DNA of 64,000 nt from Burkholderiales bacterium (GCA_947474755.1 CANJJE010000001.1:248001-312000); one strand, 5' to 3'. Numbered from the stretch's first letter, positions 52,817 through 63,530 are shown. The notes: generated by a model not told the origin, from the sequence alone. Translations and numbers: made by a program.

Positions 52817-54847
52817 ATGTTCACGAAAATTCTGATTGCGAACCGTGGAGAGATTGCCTGCCGGGTGATCAAGACCGCGAAGAAGATGGGCATCCGGACG
52901 GTTGCCGTTTATTCCGATGCCGACAAGGACGCGCGCCATGTGGCGCTGGCCGACGAGGCAGTGCACATCGGCCCGGCGCCGTCGCGAGAGTCGTATCTGG
53001 TGATGGACAAGATCATCGCCGCCTGCAAGCAAACCGGTGCGCAGGCGGTGCATCCAGGCTATGGATTCCTGAGCGAGAACACTGAGTTCGCGCGCCGCGT
53101 CGAAGAAGAAGGCATCGTCTTCATCGGCCCGAAGCATGCGTCGATCGCGGCGATGGGCGACAAGATCGCGTCCAAGCAACTGGCTATCGCGGCCCGTGTC
53201 AACACCATCCCGGGCTACAACGCCGCGATCGACACCGCCGAGCAAGCGGTCGAGATCGCCCAGGCCATCGGCTACCCGGTGATGATCAAGGCATCGGCCG
53301 GCGGTGGCGGCAAGGGCCTGCGGGTGGCCTATGACGACAAGCAGGCCTTCGAGGGCTTCACTTCCTGCCGCAACGAGGCACGCAACAGTTTTGGCGATGA
53401 CCGTGTGTTCATCGAGAAGTTTGTCGAGGAACCGCGTCACATCGAGATCCAGGTGCTGGGCGATGCCAACGGCAACATGGTCTACCTGTGGGAGCGCGAA
53501 TGCTCGATCCAGCGCCGCCACCAGAAGGTGATCGAGGAAGCGCCATCGCCCTTCATCAGCGAGGCCACTCGCAAGGCGATGGGCGAGCAAGCCGTCGCGC
53601 TGGCGCGTGCCGTGAAGTACCAGAGCGCTGGCACAGTGGAGTTCGTCGTCGGCAAGGACCAGAGCTTCTATTTCCTGGAGATGAACACCCGGCTGCAGGT
53701 CGAGCACCCGGTCACCGAAGCCATCACCGGACTCGACCTGGTGGAGATGATGATCCGCATCGCAGCCGGCGAGCGGCTCTACCTCACCCAGGAAGATATC
53801 AAGCGTGATGGTTGGGCGATGGAATGCCGCATCAATGCCGAAGACCCGTTCCGCGGCTTCCTGCCCTCGACCGGCCGGCTGGTGAAATTCGCGCCACCGG
53901 CCGAGACCTGGACCGCGAGCGGCGAGGTGCCCGAAGACGGTGGCGTGCGCGTCGACACGGGTGTGATCGACGGTGGAGAGATCCCGATGTACTACGACTC
54001 GATGATCGCCAAGCTGGTGGTCAAGGGCCGTGACCGGGCAGATGCGATCGCCAAGATGCGCGAGGCGCTGAACGCCTTCGCGATCCGCGGCATCAGCTCG
54101 AACATCCCGTTCCAGGCCGCGCTGCTGGCGCATCCGAAGTTCGTCGCCGGCGACTTCAACACCGGCTTCATCGCCGAGCAATACCCCAACGGATTCTCGG
54201 CTGCCGCATTGCCGCAGACCGACCCGATGCTCTGGCGTGCCCTGGCTGCGGTCGCGCATCGCATCCACCTCGACCGCTCGGCGCGCATCAGCGGTCAGCT
54301 ACCGGGGCATGAGTTCGTCATCAAGCCGGACTCGGTCGTGATCACGGGCGATGGACAGGGCCGATTCGAATACGTCCCGGTGGCGGTCGTTCCCGAAAAC
54401 GACGGCTTCCGTGTCGCGCTGGGCGGCGCCTCCTATTTCATCGAGTTCCACACGGCGCTGCGCGAGGTGGTGATCCACGGCCGCATCGATGGCGCGCCTT
54501 TCTGTGCGCAGATCGAGCGCATCGGTCTGGCCTACCGAGTGATCCACAACGGCACCCAGGTCGATGCCAGGGTGGTATCGCCGCTGGCCGCACGAATGCA
54601 CGCACTGATGCCGTTCAAGGCGCCCCCCGACCTGTCGCGCTTCCTGCTGTCGCCGATGCCGGGGCTGCTGGTCGATGTGACCGTCAAGCCCGGCCAGAAG
54701 GTGTTGGCGGGCGAGAAGCTGGCCGTGATCGAGGCGATGAAGATGGAGAACATCCTGCTGGCGACGCAGGACGCGGTGGTGGCCGAGGTCAAGGCCGCGA
54801 AGGGCGAAAGCCTGGCGGTGGATCAAGTGATCATTCGTTTTGAATAG
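52817..54847 (+). CDS. pccA: Propionyl-CoA carboxylase alpha chain (biotin carboxylase + biotin carrier)
   Basis: Carboxylates its own biotin with bicarbonate and ATP. 676 aa. Biotin carboxylase domain 1-450 (KILIANRGEIACRVIKTAKK; ATP-grasp loop KASAGGGGKGLRVAYDD; EMNTRLQVEHPVTE). A BT linker region follows. The C-terminal biotinyl domain has the lysine K642 in EAMKMENI. The N-terminus is standard. Preceded by a 161-nt gap with a hairpin; the ATG is at 52817. Followed by the repeat and the epimerase gene. Confidence 0.96.
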   Translation: MFTKILIANRGEIACRVIKTAKKMGIRTVAVYSDADKDARHVALADEAVHIGPAPSRESYLVMDKIIAACKQTGAQAVHPGYGFLSENTEFARRVEEEGIVFIGPKHASIAAMGDKIASKQLAIAARVNTIPGYNAAIDTAEQAVEIAQAIGYPVMIKASAGGGGKGLRVAYDDKQAFEGFTSCRNEARNSFGDDRVFIEKFVEEPRHIEIQVLGDANGNMVYLWERECSIQRRHQKVIEEAPSPFISEATRKAMGEQAVALARAVKYQSAGTVEFVVGKDQSFYFLEMNTRLQVEHPVTEAITGLDLVEMMIRIAAGERLYLTQEDIKRDGWAMECRINAEDPFRGFLPSTGRLVKFAPPAETWTASGEVPEDGGVRVDTGVIDGGEIPMYYDSMIAKLVVKGRDRADAIAKMREALNAFAIRGISSNIPFQAALLAHPKFVAGDFNTGFIAEQYPNGFSAAALPQTDPMLWRALAAVAHRIHLDRSARISGQLPGHEFVIKPDSVVITGDGQGRFEYVPVAVVPENDGFRVALGGASYFIEFHTALREVVIHGRIDGAPFCAQIERIGLAYRVIHNGTQVDARVVSPLAARMHALMPFKAPPDLSRFLLSPMPGLLVDVTVKPGQKVLAGEKLAVIEAMKMENILLATQDAVVAEVKAAKGESLAVDQVIIRFE

Positions 54848-54849
54848 CG

Positions 54850-54866
54850 CCCCCAGTCGCTGCGCT
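54850..54866. repeat. Second copy of the CCCCCAGTCGCT element after pccA
   Basis: CCCCCAGTCGCTGCGCT, 16 of 17 identical to the start of the element at 52663. Located 3 nt after the pccA stop codon; the hairpin half is absent here. Two copies in this position argue for a mobile or regulatory short repeat rather than chance. Confidence 0.45.
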
Positions 54867-54886
54867 TTCGCATGGAGGAATGTTTC

Positions 54887-55372
<486 letters not shown>

Positions 55373-55416
55373 AGCCAGCGGCTGACGTCAGCGGGTGGGC
55401 CGCTATCCTTGGCGCC

Positions 55417-57138
55417 ATGTACGCGGATTACTTCGGCCTGAAGCAGGCCCCGTTCTCGATCGCTCCCGATCCGCGTTACCTGTTCATGAGCGAGCGCCAT
55501 CGCGAGGCGCTGGCGCATCTTCTGTACGGGCTGGGTGGTGGCGGTGGTTTCGTGCTGTTGACCGGCGAGATCGGCGCCGGAAAGACCACGGTGTGTCGCT
55601 GCTTCCTCGAACAGATCCCGAATCGCTGCAACGTCGCCTACATCTTCAACCCGAAGCTCACCGTCATCGAACTGGTGAGGTCGGTGTGCGACGAGTTCCG
55701 CATTCCGTACCCGCAGCGTGAGCCCGGCACGGCCACCGTCACGGACTACCTCGATCCGTTGAACGCTTTCCTGCTGAGAACGCATGCTATCGAGCAGAAC
55801 AATGTGCTGATCATTGATGAGGCGCAGAACCTGTCGGCCGATGTGCTGGAGCAGCTGCGTCTGATGACCAACCTGGAAACCAGCGAGCGCAAGCTGTTGC
55901 AGATCGTGCTGATCGGCCAGCCCGAGTTGCGCGACATGCTGGCGCAGTCCGGCCTGCAGCAGCTCGCGCAGCGCGTCATCGCGCGTTTTCACCTGGAGGC
56001 GCTCAGCGAGGCAGAGACGGCGCAGTACATCCGGCACAGGCTCGCGGTGGCGGGTCTGAACGGGCCGATCCCCTTTGCTGCCGACACCTTGCGACGCATC
56101 CACCGCATTTGTCGTGGCGTGCCGCGGCGCATCAATCTGCTGTGCGATCGGGCGCTGCTCGGCGCCTATGCCAGCCACAAGGTCATCGTGGATCGCCGGG
56201 TGATCGACAAGGCTGCCGGCGAGGTGTTCGACGACGCGGGCGCAGCGGGCGTGTCTGCCCCTCCAGCGCGGCAAGCTGCGCTCTGGCTGGCGTTGGCGGC
56301 TGGCCTGGCGCTGGGGGCGGCAGGATGGTGGGTGGGACGTTCGTTCGAGAAGCCCTCGGCTGCGGATCCCTCGGCCCGCGCCTCGGCGGCTGCCAGCGCG
56401 CCTGCTGCCTCCACGCCCGCTGCGTCTGCGTCGGCAGCTGCACTGGCAGGGGGCGCGGCAGCGTCCGCCGCTGAGCCGTCTGCCAGTGCAGCTGCCGATG
56501 CCGCGCCTGCCGTGCCGTTCGACGCCAGGCTCGCCTCTGAACGATGGCCGCGTCAAGAGAATGACGCATGGGCCGCGCTGGCTGAATCCTGGAAGGTGCA
56601 GCTCGACGCCAGCGACCGCGACCCATGCCAGAGCATGCAGGCACAACAGCTGGCGTGTGCGCGCATGACGACGACGCTGGCGGTGATTCGACAGCTGGAC
56701 CGGCCTGGCATCGTGACGCTGCGAGATGGCAGCGGCCAGCCCGCCTATGCGCTGCTCACGGCGCTGGCGGCTGACAGCGCCACGGTTCAGGTCGGGCCGC
56801 AGCCGATGAGGATGTCGCTCGGCATGCTGGCTGTGATGTGGGGAGGCGAGTTCGCGACGCTCTGGCGCGCGCCGCTGGCCTACCGTGCGCCGCTCGGCGA
56901 TGGTGATACCGGTCCGGTGGTGGATGCCCTCGCCACGCAGCTGTCCGCCTGGTCGGGCGAGCCGGTACCCGCCAGCGGGCGCGCCATCGACGCGGCATTG
57001 AAGGTCCGTGTCGCCACATTCCAGCGCGCACAGGGGCTCAAGCCCGATGGCATTGCCGGCCCCACCACGTTCATGCAGCTGAACCGGGTCTCCGGCGTGG
57101 ACGAGCCCCGCTTGTCGATCGCCACCACCACGCGCTGA
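55417..57138 (+). CDS. ExeA/GspA-like AAA ATPase with peptidoglycan-binding-like C-terminus
   Basis: A 573-residue protein of the GspA/ExeA type, which in Aeromonas helps type II secretin assembly through peptidoglycan. The N-terminal AAA+ domain (about 1-270) shows GEIGAGKTTVCRCFLEQIPN (Walker A) and VLIIDEAQNLSADVLEQLRL (Walker B). One transmembrane helix lies at about 285-310 (LALGAAGWWVG region). An Ala/Ser-rich periplasmic linker follows. The C-terminal domain (about 390-573) has a peptidoglycan-binding-like segment (VRVATFQRAQGLKPDGIAGP). A GspB-like partner gene follows in 8 nt. No other type II secretion genes are seen. Confidence 0.88.
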   Translation: MYADYFGLKQAPFSIAPDPRYLFMSERHREALAHLLYGLGGGGGFVLLTGEIGAGKTTVCRCFLEQIPNRCNVAYIFNPKLTVIELVRSVCDEFRIPYPQREPGTATVTDYLDPLNAFLLRTHAIEQNNVLIIDEAQNLSADVLEQLRLMTNLETSERKLLQIVLIGQPELRDMLAQSGLQQLAQRVIARFHLEALSEAETAQYIRHRLAVAGLNGPIPFAADTLRRIHRICRGVPRRINLLCDRALLGAYASHKVIVDRRVIDKAAGEVFDDAGAAGVSAPPARQAALWLALAAGLALGAAGWWVGRSFEKPSAADPSARASAAASAPAASTPAASASAAALAGGAAASAAEPSASAAADAAPAVPFDARLASERWPRQENDAWAALAESWKVQLDASDRDPCQSMQAQQLACARMTTTLAVIRQLDRPGIVTLRDGSGQPAYALLTALAADSATVQVGPQPMRMSLGMLAVMWGGEFATLWRAPLAYRAPLGDGDTGPVVDALATQLSAWSGEPVPASGRAIDAALKVRVATFQRAQGLKPDGIAGPTTFMQLNRVSGVDEPRLSIATTTR

Positions 57139-57146
57139 GGCGACCC

Positions 57147-57839
57147 ATGTCTTACATCCTCGATGCGCTGAAGCGCGCGGAAGCCGAACGCAGCCGGGGC
57201 GCGGTGCCGGACATCCATGCGCAATCGGTTCCTCTCGGCAGCACGGCGGGCGAGGGGGCGGCGGCGGGCCCGGTGGTGTGGCTGGTGGCGGCCTTGGTGC
57301 TGGCCACGCTTGCCGCCGCAGTCTGGTGGTGGTCGGCACAAAGGCCGACTGCACCGGGAGCTGTGGCCGCGAGTGACGATCCGTCTGCGGCGATCGCGTT
57401 GCCGCCGCCCGTACCAGCGCGCTCGGCGGAGCCGCCCAGGCCGCAACCGCCAGTGGCGATCATCAGCGCAGCACCCTCGGTGCCCTTGGTCTTCAAGCCA
57501 TGGCCATCCGACCCTGCGGTCGACCCGCCGTCCCGGTCGGCCGGGGACCAGACGGCGCGCGCCGCGAAGGGCGCCGTCTCGGAAACGGTCGCCGGGCCAG
57601 CGACCGAACAACGGATCTATGCGTTGAATGACTTGCCCGACGACATTCGTGCCGCGCTGCCCACCGTGGCAGTCGGCGGTGCAAGCTACTCGGAAAACCC
57701 CTCCAGCCGCATGCTGATCATCAACGGCCAGATCTATCACGAAGGGGACAGGCTGACACCGGATCTGACACTGCAGCAGATCCAGCTGCGCTCGGCGGTG
57801 CTCGGTTTCCGTGGGTACCGTTACGCCATCAACTACTGA
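57147..57839 (+). CDS. GspB-like protein of the ExeAB/GspAB module
   Basis: A 230-residue single-pass protein: MSYILDALKRAEAERSRGAV is the typical GspB/ExeB N-terminus. One membrane helix (VVWLVAALVLATLAAAVWWW), a Pro/Ala-rich periplasmic stretch, and the C-terminal GspB domain (about 160-230, NPSSRMLIINGQIYHEGDRL). Forms a complex with the ExeA-like protein encoded 8 nt upstream. Convergent with the chemoreceptor gene, only 12 nt apart. Confidence 0.88.
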   Translation: MSYILDALKRAEAERSRGAVPDIHAQSVPLGSTAGEGAAAGPVVWLVAALVLATLAAAVWWWSAQRPTAPGAVAASDDPSAAIALPPPVPARSAEPPRPQPPVAIISAAPSVPLVFKPWPSDPAVDPPSRSAGDQTARAAKGAVSETVAGPATEQRIYALNDLPDDIRAALPTVAVGGASYSENPSSRMLIINGQIYHEGDRLTPDLTLQQIQLRSAVLGFRGYRYAINY

Positions 57840-57851
57840 GCGTCTCTGCCC

Positions 57852-59396
57852 TCAGCGAAACACACTGACCGCCTCGACCAGCCGCTCGGCCTGCTGCTTC
57901 AAGCTGTCGGATGCCGCGGCGCTCTGCTCCACCAGTGCGGCGTTTTGTTGAGTGATCGAATCGAGGCTGCCGATGGCCTGGCCGATCTGCCAGATGCCAT
58001 CCTGCTGCTCGTTGGTGGAAGAGCTGATCTCTGCGATCAGGTCAGAGACACGCTTCACCTGCGTCACGATGTCGTCCATGGTGCGGCCGGCATCGTCGAC
58101 GAGCTTGGTACCGGCCTCGACCTTGTCGACGCTGGCACCGATCAGCGCCTTGATTTCTCGGGCCGCGTCTGCGCTGCGATGGGCGAGGTTGCGGACCTCG
58201 CCCGCCACGACCGCGAAGCCGCGGCCCTGTTCGCCCGCGCGAGCCGCCTCCACGGCCGCATTGAGCGCGAGGATGTTGGTCTGGAAGGCTATCCCGTCGA
58301 TCACGCTGATGATGTCGGCGATTCGTTTCGAGCTCTGGTTGATCTCGGTCATGGTGCCTACAACCTGAGACACCGCGATGCCGCCCTTGGCCGCTGCCTC
58401 GCTGGCAGCGCCTGAGAGCTGGTTGGCCTGGTTCGCCGTCACGGCATTGCCCTTCACCGTGGCGGTCATCTGCTCCATCGACGAGGCTGTCTGCTCCACG
58501 CTGGCCGCTGCCTGCTCGGTGCGCGAGCTCAGATCGTTGTTGCCTTGAGCGATCTCGGTGGTTGCCGTCTTCACATTCAGCACTTGTTCGCTCACGTCAT
58601 CGATCAGCCAACGGAACATCAGCCCCAGCTGTCCTACGCTGCGCAGCGTCATCCCGATTTCGTCGACGCGGTTGGAATGAGCGGCGCTCTGGCTTTCACC
58701 CGACGCGATCGACAGTGCTTGTTCGCGCAGACGCTCGAGCGGACGGGAAATCTGCACTTCGAGTGCCCAGCAGGCCATGGCCAGGGTAAACAGTGAACCG
58801 GCCGCGAATCCCCCCAGAGGACCACTGCCCAGCCCGAGCGTAGCCACACCGGCCACCAGCAGGGACCACGCCGCCAGCAGCGCGCTTCGGATGCGCCAGC
58901 GCACAGGCATGGTCTGCAGCAGCGACGTCCAGCCGAGCAGCCCGCCGCGCAGGATCAACCCCTTGTGAAAGCGGCGCCCCCCCGCCTTCCCGGCCTGAAA
59001 GTCGCGGTACAGAGCGTCAGCGCTGGCGATCTCTTCACGCGAGGGCTTGGTTCGTACCGACATGTAGCCGACGTGTTTGCCGTGGCGAATCACCGGCGTT
59101 GCATTGGCGCGTACCCAGTAGTGGTCGCCGTTCTTGCGTCGGTTCTTCACCAGCGCAGTCCAGGGCTCGCCCTGCTTCAGCGTGGCCCACATGTCGGCAA
59201 ACGCCTCCACCGGCATGTCGGGGTGGCGAACGATGTTGTGGGGCTGGCCCTGAATTTCTTCTCGGGAAAATCCGCTGGCCTGCAAGAACGCTGCGTTCGC
59301 GTAGTGGACATGGCTTTGAGGATCGGTCGTCGACATCAGGGTTGCGCCGTCGGGGATCTCGTATTCGTGCTGAGTCACTGGCTGGTTGTTGCGCAT
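57852..59396 (-). CDS. PAS-containing methyl-accepting chemotaxis protein (Aer-like)
   Basis: A 514-residue receptor with a redox-type PAS domain at the N-terminus (about 10-115: [60 protein letters not shown]). Two short membrane segments (about 175-215), a HAMP-like linker ([20 protein letters not shown]), then the signalling domain ([20 protein letters not shown], the hairpin tip). Aer-like receptors sense redox state for energy taxis; a flavin cofactor is possible. AGGAG precedes the ATG. A candidate sigma-28 promoter lies about 75 nt upstream. Confidence 0.93.
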   Translation of the reverse strand: MRNNQPVTQHEYEIPDGATLMSTTDPQSHVHYANAAFLQASGFSREEIQGQPHNIVRHPDMPVEAFADMWATLKQGEPWTALVKNRRKNGDHYWVRANATPVIRHGKHVGYMSVRTKPSREEIASADALYRDFQAGKAGGRRFHKGLILRGGLLGWTSLLQTMPVRWRIRSALLAAWSLLVAGVATLGLGSGPLGGFAAGSLFTLAMACWALEVQISRPLERLREQALSIASGESQSAAHSNRVDEIGMTLRSVGQLGLMFRWLIDDVSEQVLNVKTATTEIAQGNNDLSSRTEQAAASVEQTASSMEQMTATVKGNAVTANQANQLSGAASEAAAKGGIAVSQVVGTMTEINQSSKRIADIISVIDGIAFQTNILALNAAVEAARAGEQGRGFAVVAGEVRNLAHRSADAAREIKALIGASVDKVEAGTKLVDDAGRTMDDIVTQVKRVSDLIAEISSSTNEQQDGIWQIGQAIGSLDSITQQNAALVEQSAAASDSLKQQAERLVEAVSVFR

Positions 59397-59469
59397 GCGC
59401 CGCTCCTGTGGTGTCAGCGACGAGACTCGCTGACCAGACTGGTCAGGGAGTTCTCTGTCGCCTGTCAGG

Positions 59470-59499
59470 TTATTCGGCGGAAACTGCCCAGGGCTTGAG
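59470..59499 (-). promoter_or_regulatory. Candidate sigma-28 (FliA) promoter of the chemoreceptor
   Basis: Minus strand: CTCAAG (59499-59494), 15-nt spacer, then GCCGAATAA (59478-59470), close to the FliA pattern CTAAAG-N15-GCCGATAA; the -10 has one inserted base. The predicted start point lies near 59463, leaving a leader of about 67 nt before the receptor ATG. Chemotaxis genes are typical FliA targets, which supports the reading. Confidence 0.5.
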
Positions 59500-59537
59500 G
59501 GCTATCGCCCGCATTTCCAGGCAGCCAGACGCGCGTT

Positions 59538-60365
59538 TCAGACAGCCACTGGCGCCTTGATCGCGGGGTGGGGCTCGTAGCCCTGGATTTCGAAGTCTTC
59601 GAACTCGTAATCGAAGATCGACGCGGGCCGTCGCTTGATGTGCAGGATGGGCGCTTGCCTGGGTTCACGCGACAACTGCAGATCCACCTGCTCGGCGTGG
59701 TTGCTGTACAGATGGCAGTCGCCACCGGTCCAGACGAAATCACCCACCTGCAGATCGCACTGCTGCGCAACCATGTGGGTCAGCAGCGCGTAGCTGGCAA
59801 TGTTGAACGGCACGCCGAGGAAGATGTCGGCGCTGCGCTGGTAGAGCTGGCAGCTCAGCTTGCCTGGCTCGCCGGCCGTCGCCGACGGCGCCACGTAGAA
59901 CTGGAACAACGCGTGGCAGGGCATCAACGCCATCTTGTCGAGTTCAGCCACGTTCCAGGCGCTGACGATGATGCGTCGCGAATCGGGGTTGGTCTTCAGC
60001 GTCTTGATGACCTCGGCGATCTGGTCGATGTGCCCGCCTCCCGGCGTCGGCCAGCTGCGCCACTGCACGCCATAGACGGGTCCCAGGTCACCATCGGGCT
60101 TGGCCCATTCGTCCCAGATCGTCACGCCCCGCTCCTGCAGCCAGCGCGCGTTGCCGTCGCCCCGCAGGAACCAAAGCAGTTCGAGGATCACCGACTTCAG
60201 GTGCACTTTCTTCGTGGTGATCAGCGGGAAGCCGGCCGCGAGGTCGAATCGCATCTGGTGGCCGAAGATGCTCTTCGTGCCCGTGCCAGTGCGGTCGGCC
60301 TTGAACACGCCGTGGTCGCGCACATGGCGCATCAGGTCTTCGTAGGGGCTGGGCACCATCGCCAT
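59538..60365 (-). CDS. thyA: Thymidylate synthase ThyA
   Basis: Methylates dUMP to dTMP with methylenetetrahydrofolate. 275 aa. Motifs [39 protein letters not shown], the catalytic cysteine in [33 protein letters not shown]. Start is [10 protein letters not shown] at 60365 or MVPSPYED at 60359; both are inside the tight junction with the upstream ABC gene. A longer frame would run back into that gene and is rejected. Its metabolic partner folA is 15 kb away. Confidence 0.96.
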   Translation of the reverse strand: MAMVPSPYEDLMRHVRDHGVFKADRTGTGTKSIFGHQMRFDLAAGFPLITTKKVHLKSVILELLWFLRGDGNARWLQERGVTIWDEWAKPDGDLGPVYGVQWRSWPTPGGGHIDQIAEVIKTLKTNPDSRRIIVSAWNVAELDKMALMPCHALFQFYVAPSATAGEPGKLSCQLYQRSADIFLGVPFNIASYALLTHMVAQQCDLQVGDFVWTGGDCHLYSNHAEQVDLQLSREPRQAPILHIKRRPASIFDYEFEDFEIQGYEPHPAIKAPVAV

Positions 60366-60369
60366 GAGT

Positions 60370-62235
60370 TTAGTCGGCCACCTCGTGCATGCCGGCTCCG
60401 GTGTCGAACTGCAGCTTGGCCAGCCGCGCATACAGGCCACCGGCCGCGCTCAAGGTGGCGTGGGTGCCGCTTTCGACGATGCGCCCGCCGTCCATCACGA
60501 CGATTCGATCAGCGCGCTGCACGGTGGACAGCCGGTGCGCGATGACCAGCGTCGTACGGTCCTTCATCGCCGACTCCAGCGCTGCCTGCACCATGCGTTC
60601 GCTCTCGGCGTCGAGCGCGCTGGTGGCTTCGTCGAGCAGCAGCAGCGGCGGGTTCTTCAGCATCGCACGGGCAATGCTGATGCGCTGGCGCTGACCGCCC
60701 GACACCCGCAGGCCGCGTTCGCCCAGAAAGGTCTGGTAACCATCTGGCAAAGCCATGATGAAGTCGTGTGCAAAGGCGGCCTTTGCGGCTGCGATCACCT
60801 CGGCGTCGCTGGCCTCGGGGCGGCCGTAGCGGATGTTCTCCATCGCGTTGGCCGAGAAGATCACGCTGTCCTGCGGCACGATGCCGATGCGGCCGCGCAG
60901 ATCGGCCAGCGCCAGATCGCGCACCGGCACCCCATCGAGCCGCACGGTGCCCTCGGTCACATCGTAGAAGCGCAGCAGCAACTGGAACACGGTGCTCTTG
61001 CCGGCGCCGCTCGGGCCGACCAGTGCGACCGTCTCGCCTGGTGCAACCTGCAACGTGAAGTCGGCCAGCGCTGCCTGCTGGGGCCGCGATGGGTAGCGGA
61101 AAGTCACCGCCTCCAGCGACACCGCCGCGCCACGCTGCATGCCTGCCGGCACAGCGGGCAGTGCGCGTGGGTGATCCGGCGAGCTGATCGGCGATTCGGT
61201 GGCCAGCAGTTCCATCAGTCGCTCGGTTGCGCCAGCAGCACGCAGCAGATCGCCGTAGACCTCGGACAGCACCGCCACACCGCTGACCAGGATGATCACG
61301 TAGACCACCGTCTGGCCGAGGTGCCCGGCCGTGATGTCGCCACGCACCACCGCCTGCGTGCCCTGATAAAGGCCCCAGAGCAGCGCGCCGAAGGTGGCGG
61401 TGATGATGAATCCGACCAGGAGCGAGCGCATCCGCGTGCGGCTCACGGCGGTGGCGAACGCATTCTTCGTCGACAAGTCGAAGCGCTCGGCTTCGCGAGC
61501 TTCCTGGGTGTAGCTCTGCACCACCGGAATGGCGTTCAGCACCTCGGCGGCGATCGCGCTGGAGTCGGCCACGCGGTCCTGGCTGGCGCGGCTGAGCTTG
61601 CGGATGCGTCGGCCGAAATACACCGAAGGCATCACCACCAGCACCAGGATGCCGAGCACCTGTGCCATCACCACCGGGTTGGTGACGATCAGCATCGTCA
61701 TCGCGCCGATGCACATCACCGCGTTACGCAGTCCCATGCTCAGTGACGAGCCGACCACTGTCTGCACCAGCGTCGTGTCGGTGGTGAGCCGCGACAGCAC
61801 CTCACCGGTCTGTGTGGTCTCGAAAAACTCCGGGCTTTGCCTGACCACGTGCGCATACACGGCATTGCGCAGGTCTGCGGTGACGCGCTCGCCCAGCCAG
61901 GTCACCATGTAGAAGCGCAGCGCCGAGAACAGGCCGAGCGCTGCGCCGACACCGAACAGCGCGAAGAAGTGCCCGCGCAGCGCCAGCACCCGATCGCCAG
62001 GATCAGCCGCCACGATGCCCTGGTCGATCAGCGACTTCAGCGCCACCGGGAACACCAGCGTGCTGACGGCGGCCATGACCAGGAACACCACGGCCAGCGC
62101 GATGCGGTTGCGGTAGGGTCGCAGGAAGGGCACGAGGCCGGCGAGCGAGCGGACGTTCTTGCCCGGGGCCGGCGGTGCAGGGGTGCGCGGCATGACCGCT
62201 GCCGTCACGGTGGTACCCGATGGAATGGAAGACAT
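60370..62235 (-). CDS. ABC exporter half-transporter (TMD-NBD fusion, MsbA/LmrA-like)
   Basis: A 621-residue fused ABC transporter. N-terminal about 25 residues are polar. Six membrane helices in about 40-345 ([20 protein letters not shown] at the start). Nucleotide-binding domain with Walker [21 protein letters not shown], signature [20 protein letters not shown] and Walker [13 protein letters not shown]. It should work as a homodimer exporting lipids or drugs. It is not adjacent to lipid A genes, so MsbA itself is not indicated. It lies 4 nt upstream of thyA. Confidence 0.93.
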   Translation of the reverse strand: MSSIPSGTTVTAAVMPRTPAPPAPGKNVRSLAGLVPFLRPYRNRIALAVVFLVMAAVSTLVFPVALKSLIDQGIVAADPGDRVLALRGHFFALFGVGAALGLFSALRFYMVTWLGERVTADLRNAVYAHVVRQSPEFFETTQTGEVLSRLTTDTTLVQTVVGSSLSMGLRNAVMCIGAMTMLIVTNPVVMAQVLGILVLVVMPSVYFGRRIRKLSRASQDRVADSSAIAAEVLNAIPVVQSYTQEAREAERFDLSTKNAFATAVSRTRMRSLLVGFIITATFGALLWGLYQGTQAVVRGDITAGHLGQTVVYVIILVSGVAVLSEVYGDLLRAAGATERLMELLATESPISSPDHPRALPAVPAGMQRGAAVSLEAVTFRYPSRPQQAALADFTLQVAPGETVALVGPSGAGKSTVFQLLLRFYDVTEGTVRLDGVPVRDLALADLRGRIGIVPQDSVIFSANAMENIRYGRPEASDAEVIAAAKAAFAHDFIMALPDGYQTFLGERGLRVSGGQRQRISIARAMLKNPPLLLLDEATSALDAESERMVQAALESAMKDRTTLVIAHRLSTVQRADRIVVMDGGRIVESGTHATLSAAGGLYARLAKLQFDTGAGMHEVAD

Positions 62236-62345
62236 TCGACGAGTCTACAGAGAGGCCTCGATACCGCGGCTCTGCAGAGTGACCCGGTGTTTGCATGTCG
62301 CCCGACATGTCGACGGCTGGATGCCGATGAGCGATGTCCTGATGC

Positions 62346-63530
62346 CTATAACGACAAGCGCTCCGCGTAGCCCGTCATCTCCAGGTAGCCGTGACCAACG
62401 CGATGCCCGCTGTCATCGCGCAATTCGCTCAGACCTTCCCAGTAGATCGAACCGGTGCTGGCACGGCTGTCGAGTTCCTGGCTGTCAAGCAGCGATATGA
62501 CGGTGTAGCGGCCGACGGGCGTGTCGATCGTCCATTCCACCGGATAACGCGCCCCCGACGCCGGGCTGGTCCACATCCGGCCGGGCGTGAAGCGCAGTTC
62601 CCCGGCGCCGAAGTTGCGCGTCGCGCCGCCGGCCACGCGGAAGCTGCCGCCGGCGTAGACGGCACTGCCGTCGGCGCTGCGCAGCCGGAAGGCCGTGAGC
62701 GCGCTGCCATCGGTCAGGTTCATCCCGATCCAGTCCCAGCCAACCGCCTCGGGGTCGAGCAGCGAATCGCTCCACTCATGGTCCAGCCAGGCGGTGCCGC
62801 GCACCGACTGCGCCACGCCGTCGCGCGTCAGCGTGCCGCTGACCGCGAGCTGCGGTTGGCTGTAGTAGTGGCTGGCCTGCTCAGGACGCGGCCCCTTGCG
62901 CGAATAGCCCGCATCGCCTTGCAGCAGCAGCGGCTGTGTGGTGTCGAAACTGAAGTCGAAGGCAAAGCCGGCGCCGCCGCTGTCGCTGGCGATGCGGGCT
63001 CGGTAGCGGCTGCCGTTGCCAGTGCTCGGGGTCTGCCGCACCAGGGTCCAGTCGCGCAAGGTCAGTGCCGTGTCACCGATGGCCGCCTCGGCAATGCCGA
63101 AGCCGCCGCGCGCGACGCGCTGGTCGTGCCGTAATCGGCCGCGCTTCAGGTCGGTCAGCGCGGCATGGGCGAACAGCAGTTGCCGCGCAGCGAAGCGGCT
63201 CGGATGATCGGCGGCCACATCGCTGCGCGAGCGGAAGAAAGTGACCTGGAAGCCGCACCGGTCTGCCGGTGCGCTGCCGACATTTGCCATCGCGTCACCC
63301 GTCAGCACCGTCCCGGTCACGTACCACCACTCGATGCGCGAGTCCGGATGGGCGCCATGGTCCATCGGGAACAGCAGCGGCCGTGGGCGGATGCCAGATT
63401 CGACCGCGGGTGCCACGGCGGCGACGCACGTTGACCACGGCAGTACTGCCAGCCCGCGCAGGAAACCGCGTCGACGAACGCTCAAAGCGTCGATCGTCGT
63501 TTCGAGGCAGGGCAGGGGATGAGAAAACAC
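62346..63530 (-). CDS. Lipocalin-like CrtC/AttH family protein (carotenoid hydratase-related)
   Basis: Exported protein of about 394 aa (GTG start) or 379 aa (TTG 63485). A twin-arginine-like signal RRRGFLRGLAVLPW precedes the mature part. Family motifs: FPMDHGAHPDSRIEWWYVTG at the N-terminus, GFQVTFFRSR, ARQLLFAHAALTDLKRGRL, and GTAWLDHEWSDSLLDPEAVG WDW in the centre. These fit the AttH/CrtC-like hydroxyneurosporene synthase family, whose role outside carotenoid synthesis is unclear. No phytoene genes are nearby, so a carotenoid role is doubtful here. Start choice is unsettled: no ribosome-binding site is clear, and longer frames overlap the divergent gene. Confidence 0.8.
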   Translation of the reverse strand: MFSHPLPCLETTIDALSVRRRGFLRGLAVLPWSTCVAAVAPAVESGIRPRPLLFPMDHGAHPDSRIEWWYVTGTVLTGDAMANVGSAPADRCGFQVTFFRSRSDVAADHPSRFAARQLLFAHAALTDLKRGRLRHDQRVARGGFGIAEAAIGDTALTLRDWTLVRQTPSTGNGSRYRARIASDSGGAGFAFDFSFDTTQPLLLQGDAGYSRKGPRPEQASHYYSQPQLAVSGTLTRDGVAQSVRGTAWLDHEWSDSLLDPEAVGWDWIGMNLTDGSALTAFRLRSADGSAVYAGGSFRVAGGATRNFGAGELRFTPGRMWTSPASGARYPVEWTIDTPVGRYTVISLLDSQELDSRASTGSIYWEGLSELRDDSGHRVGHGYLEMTGYAERLSL

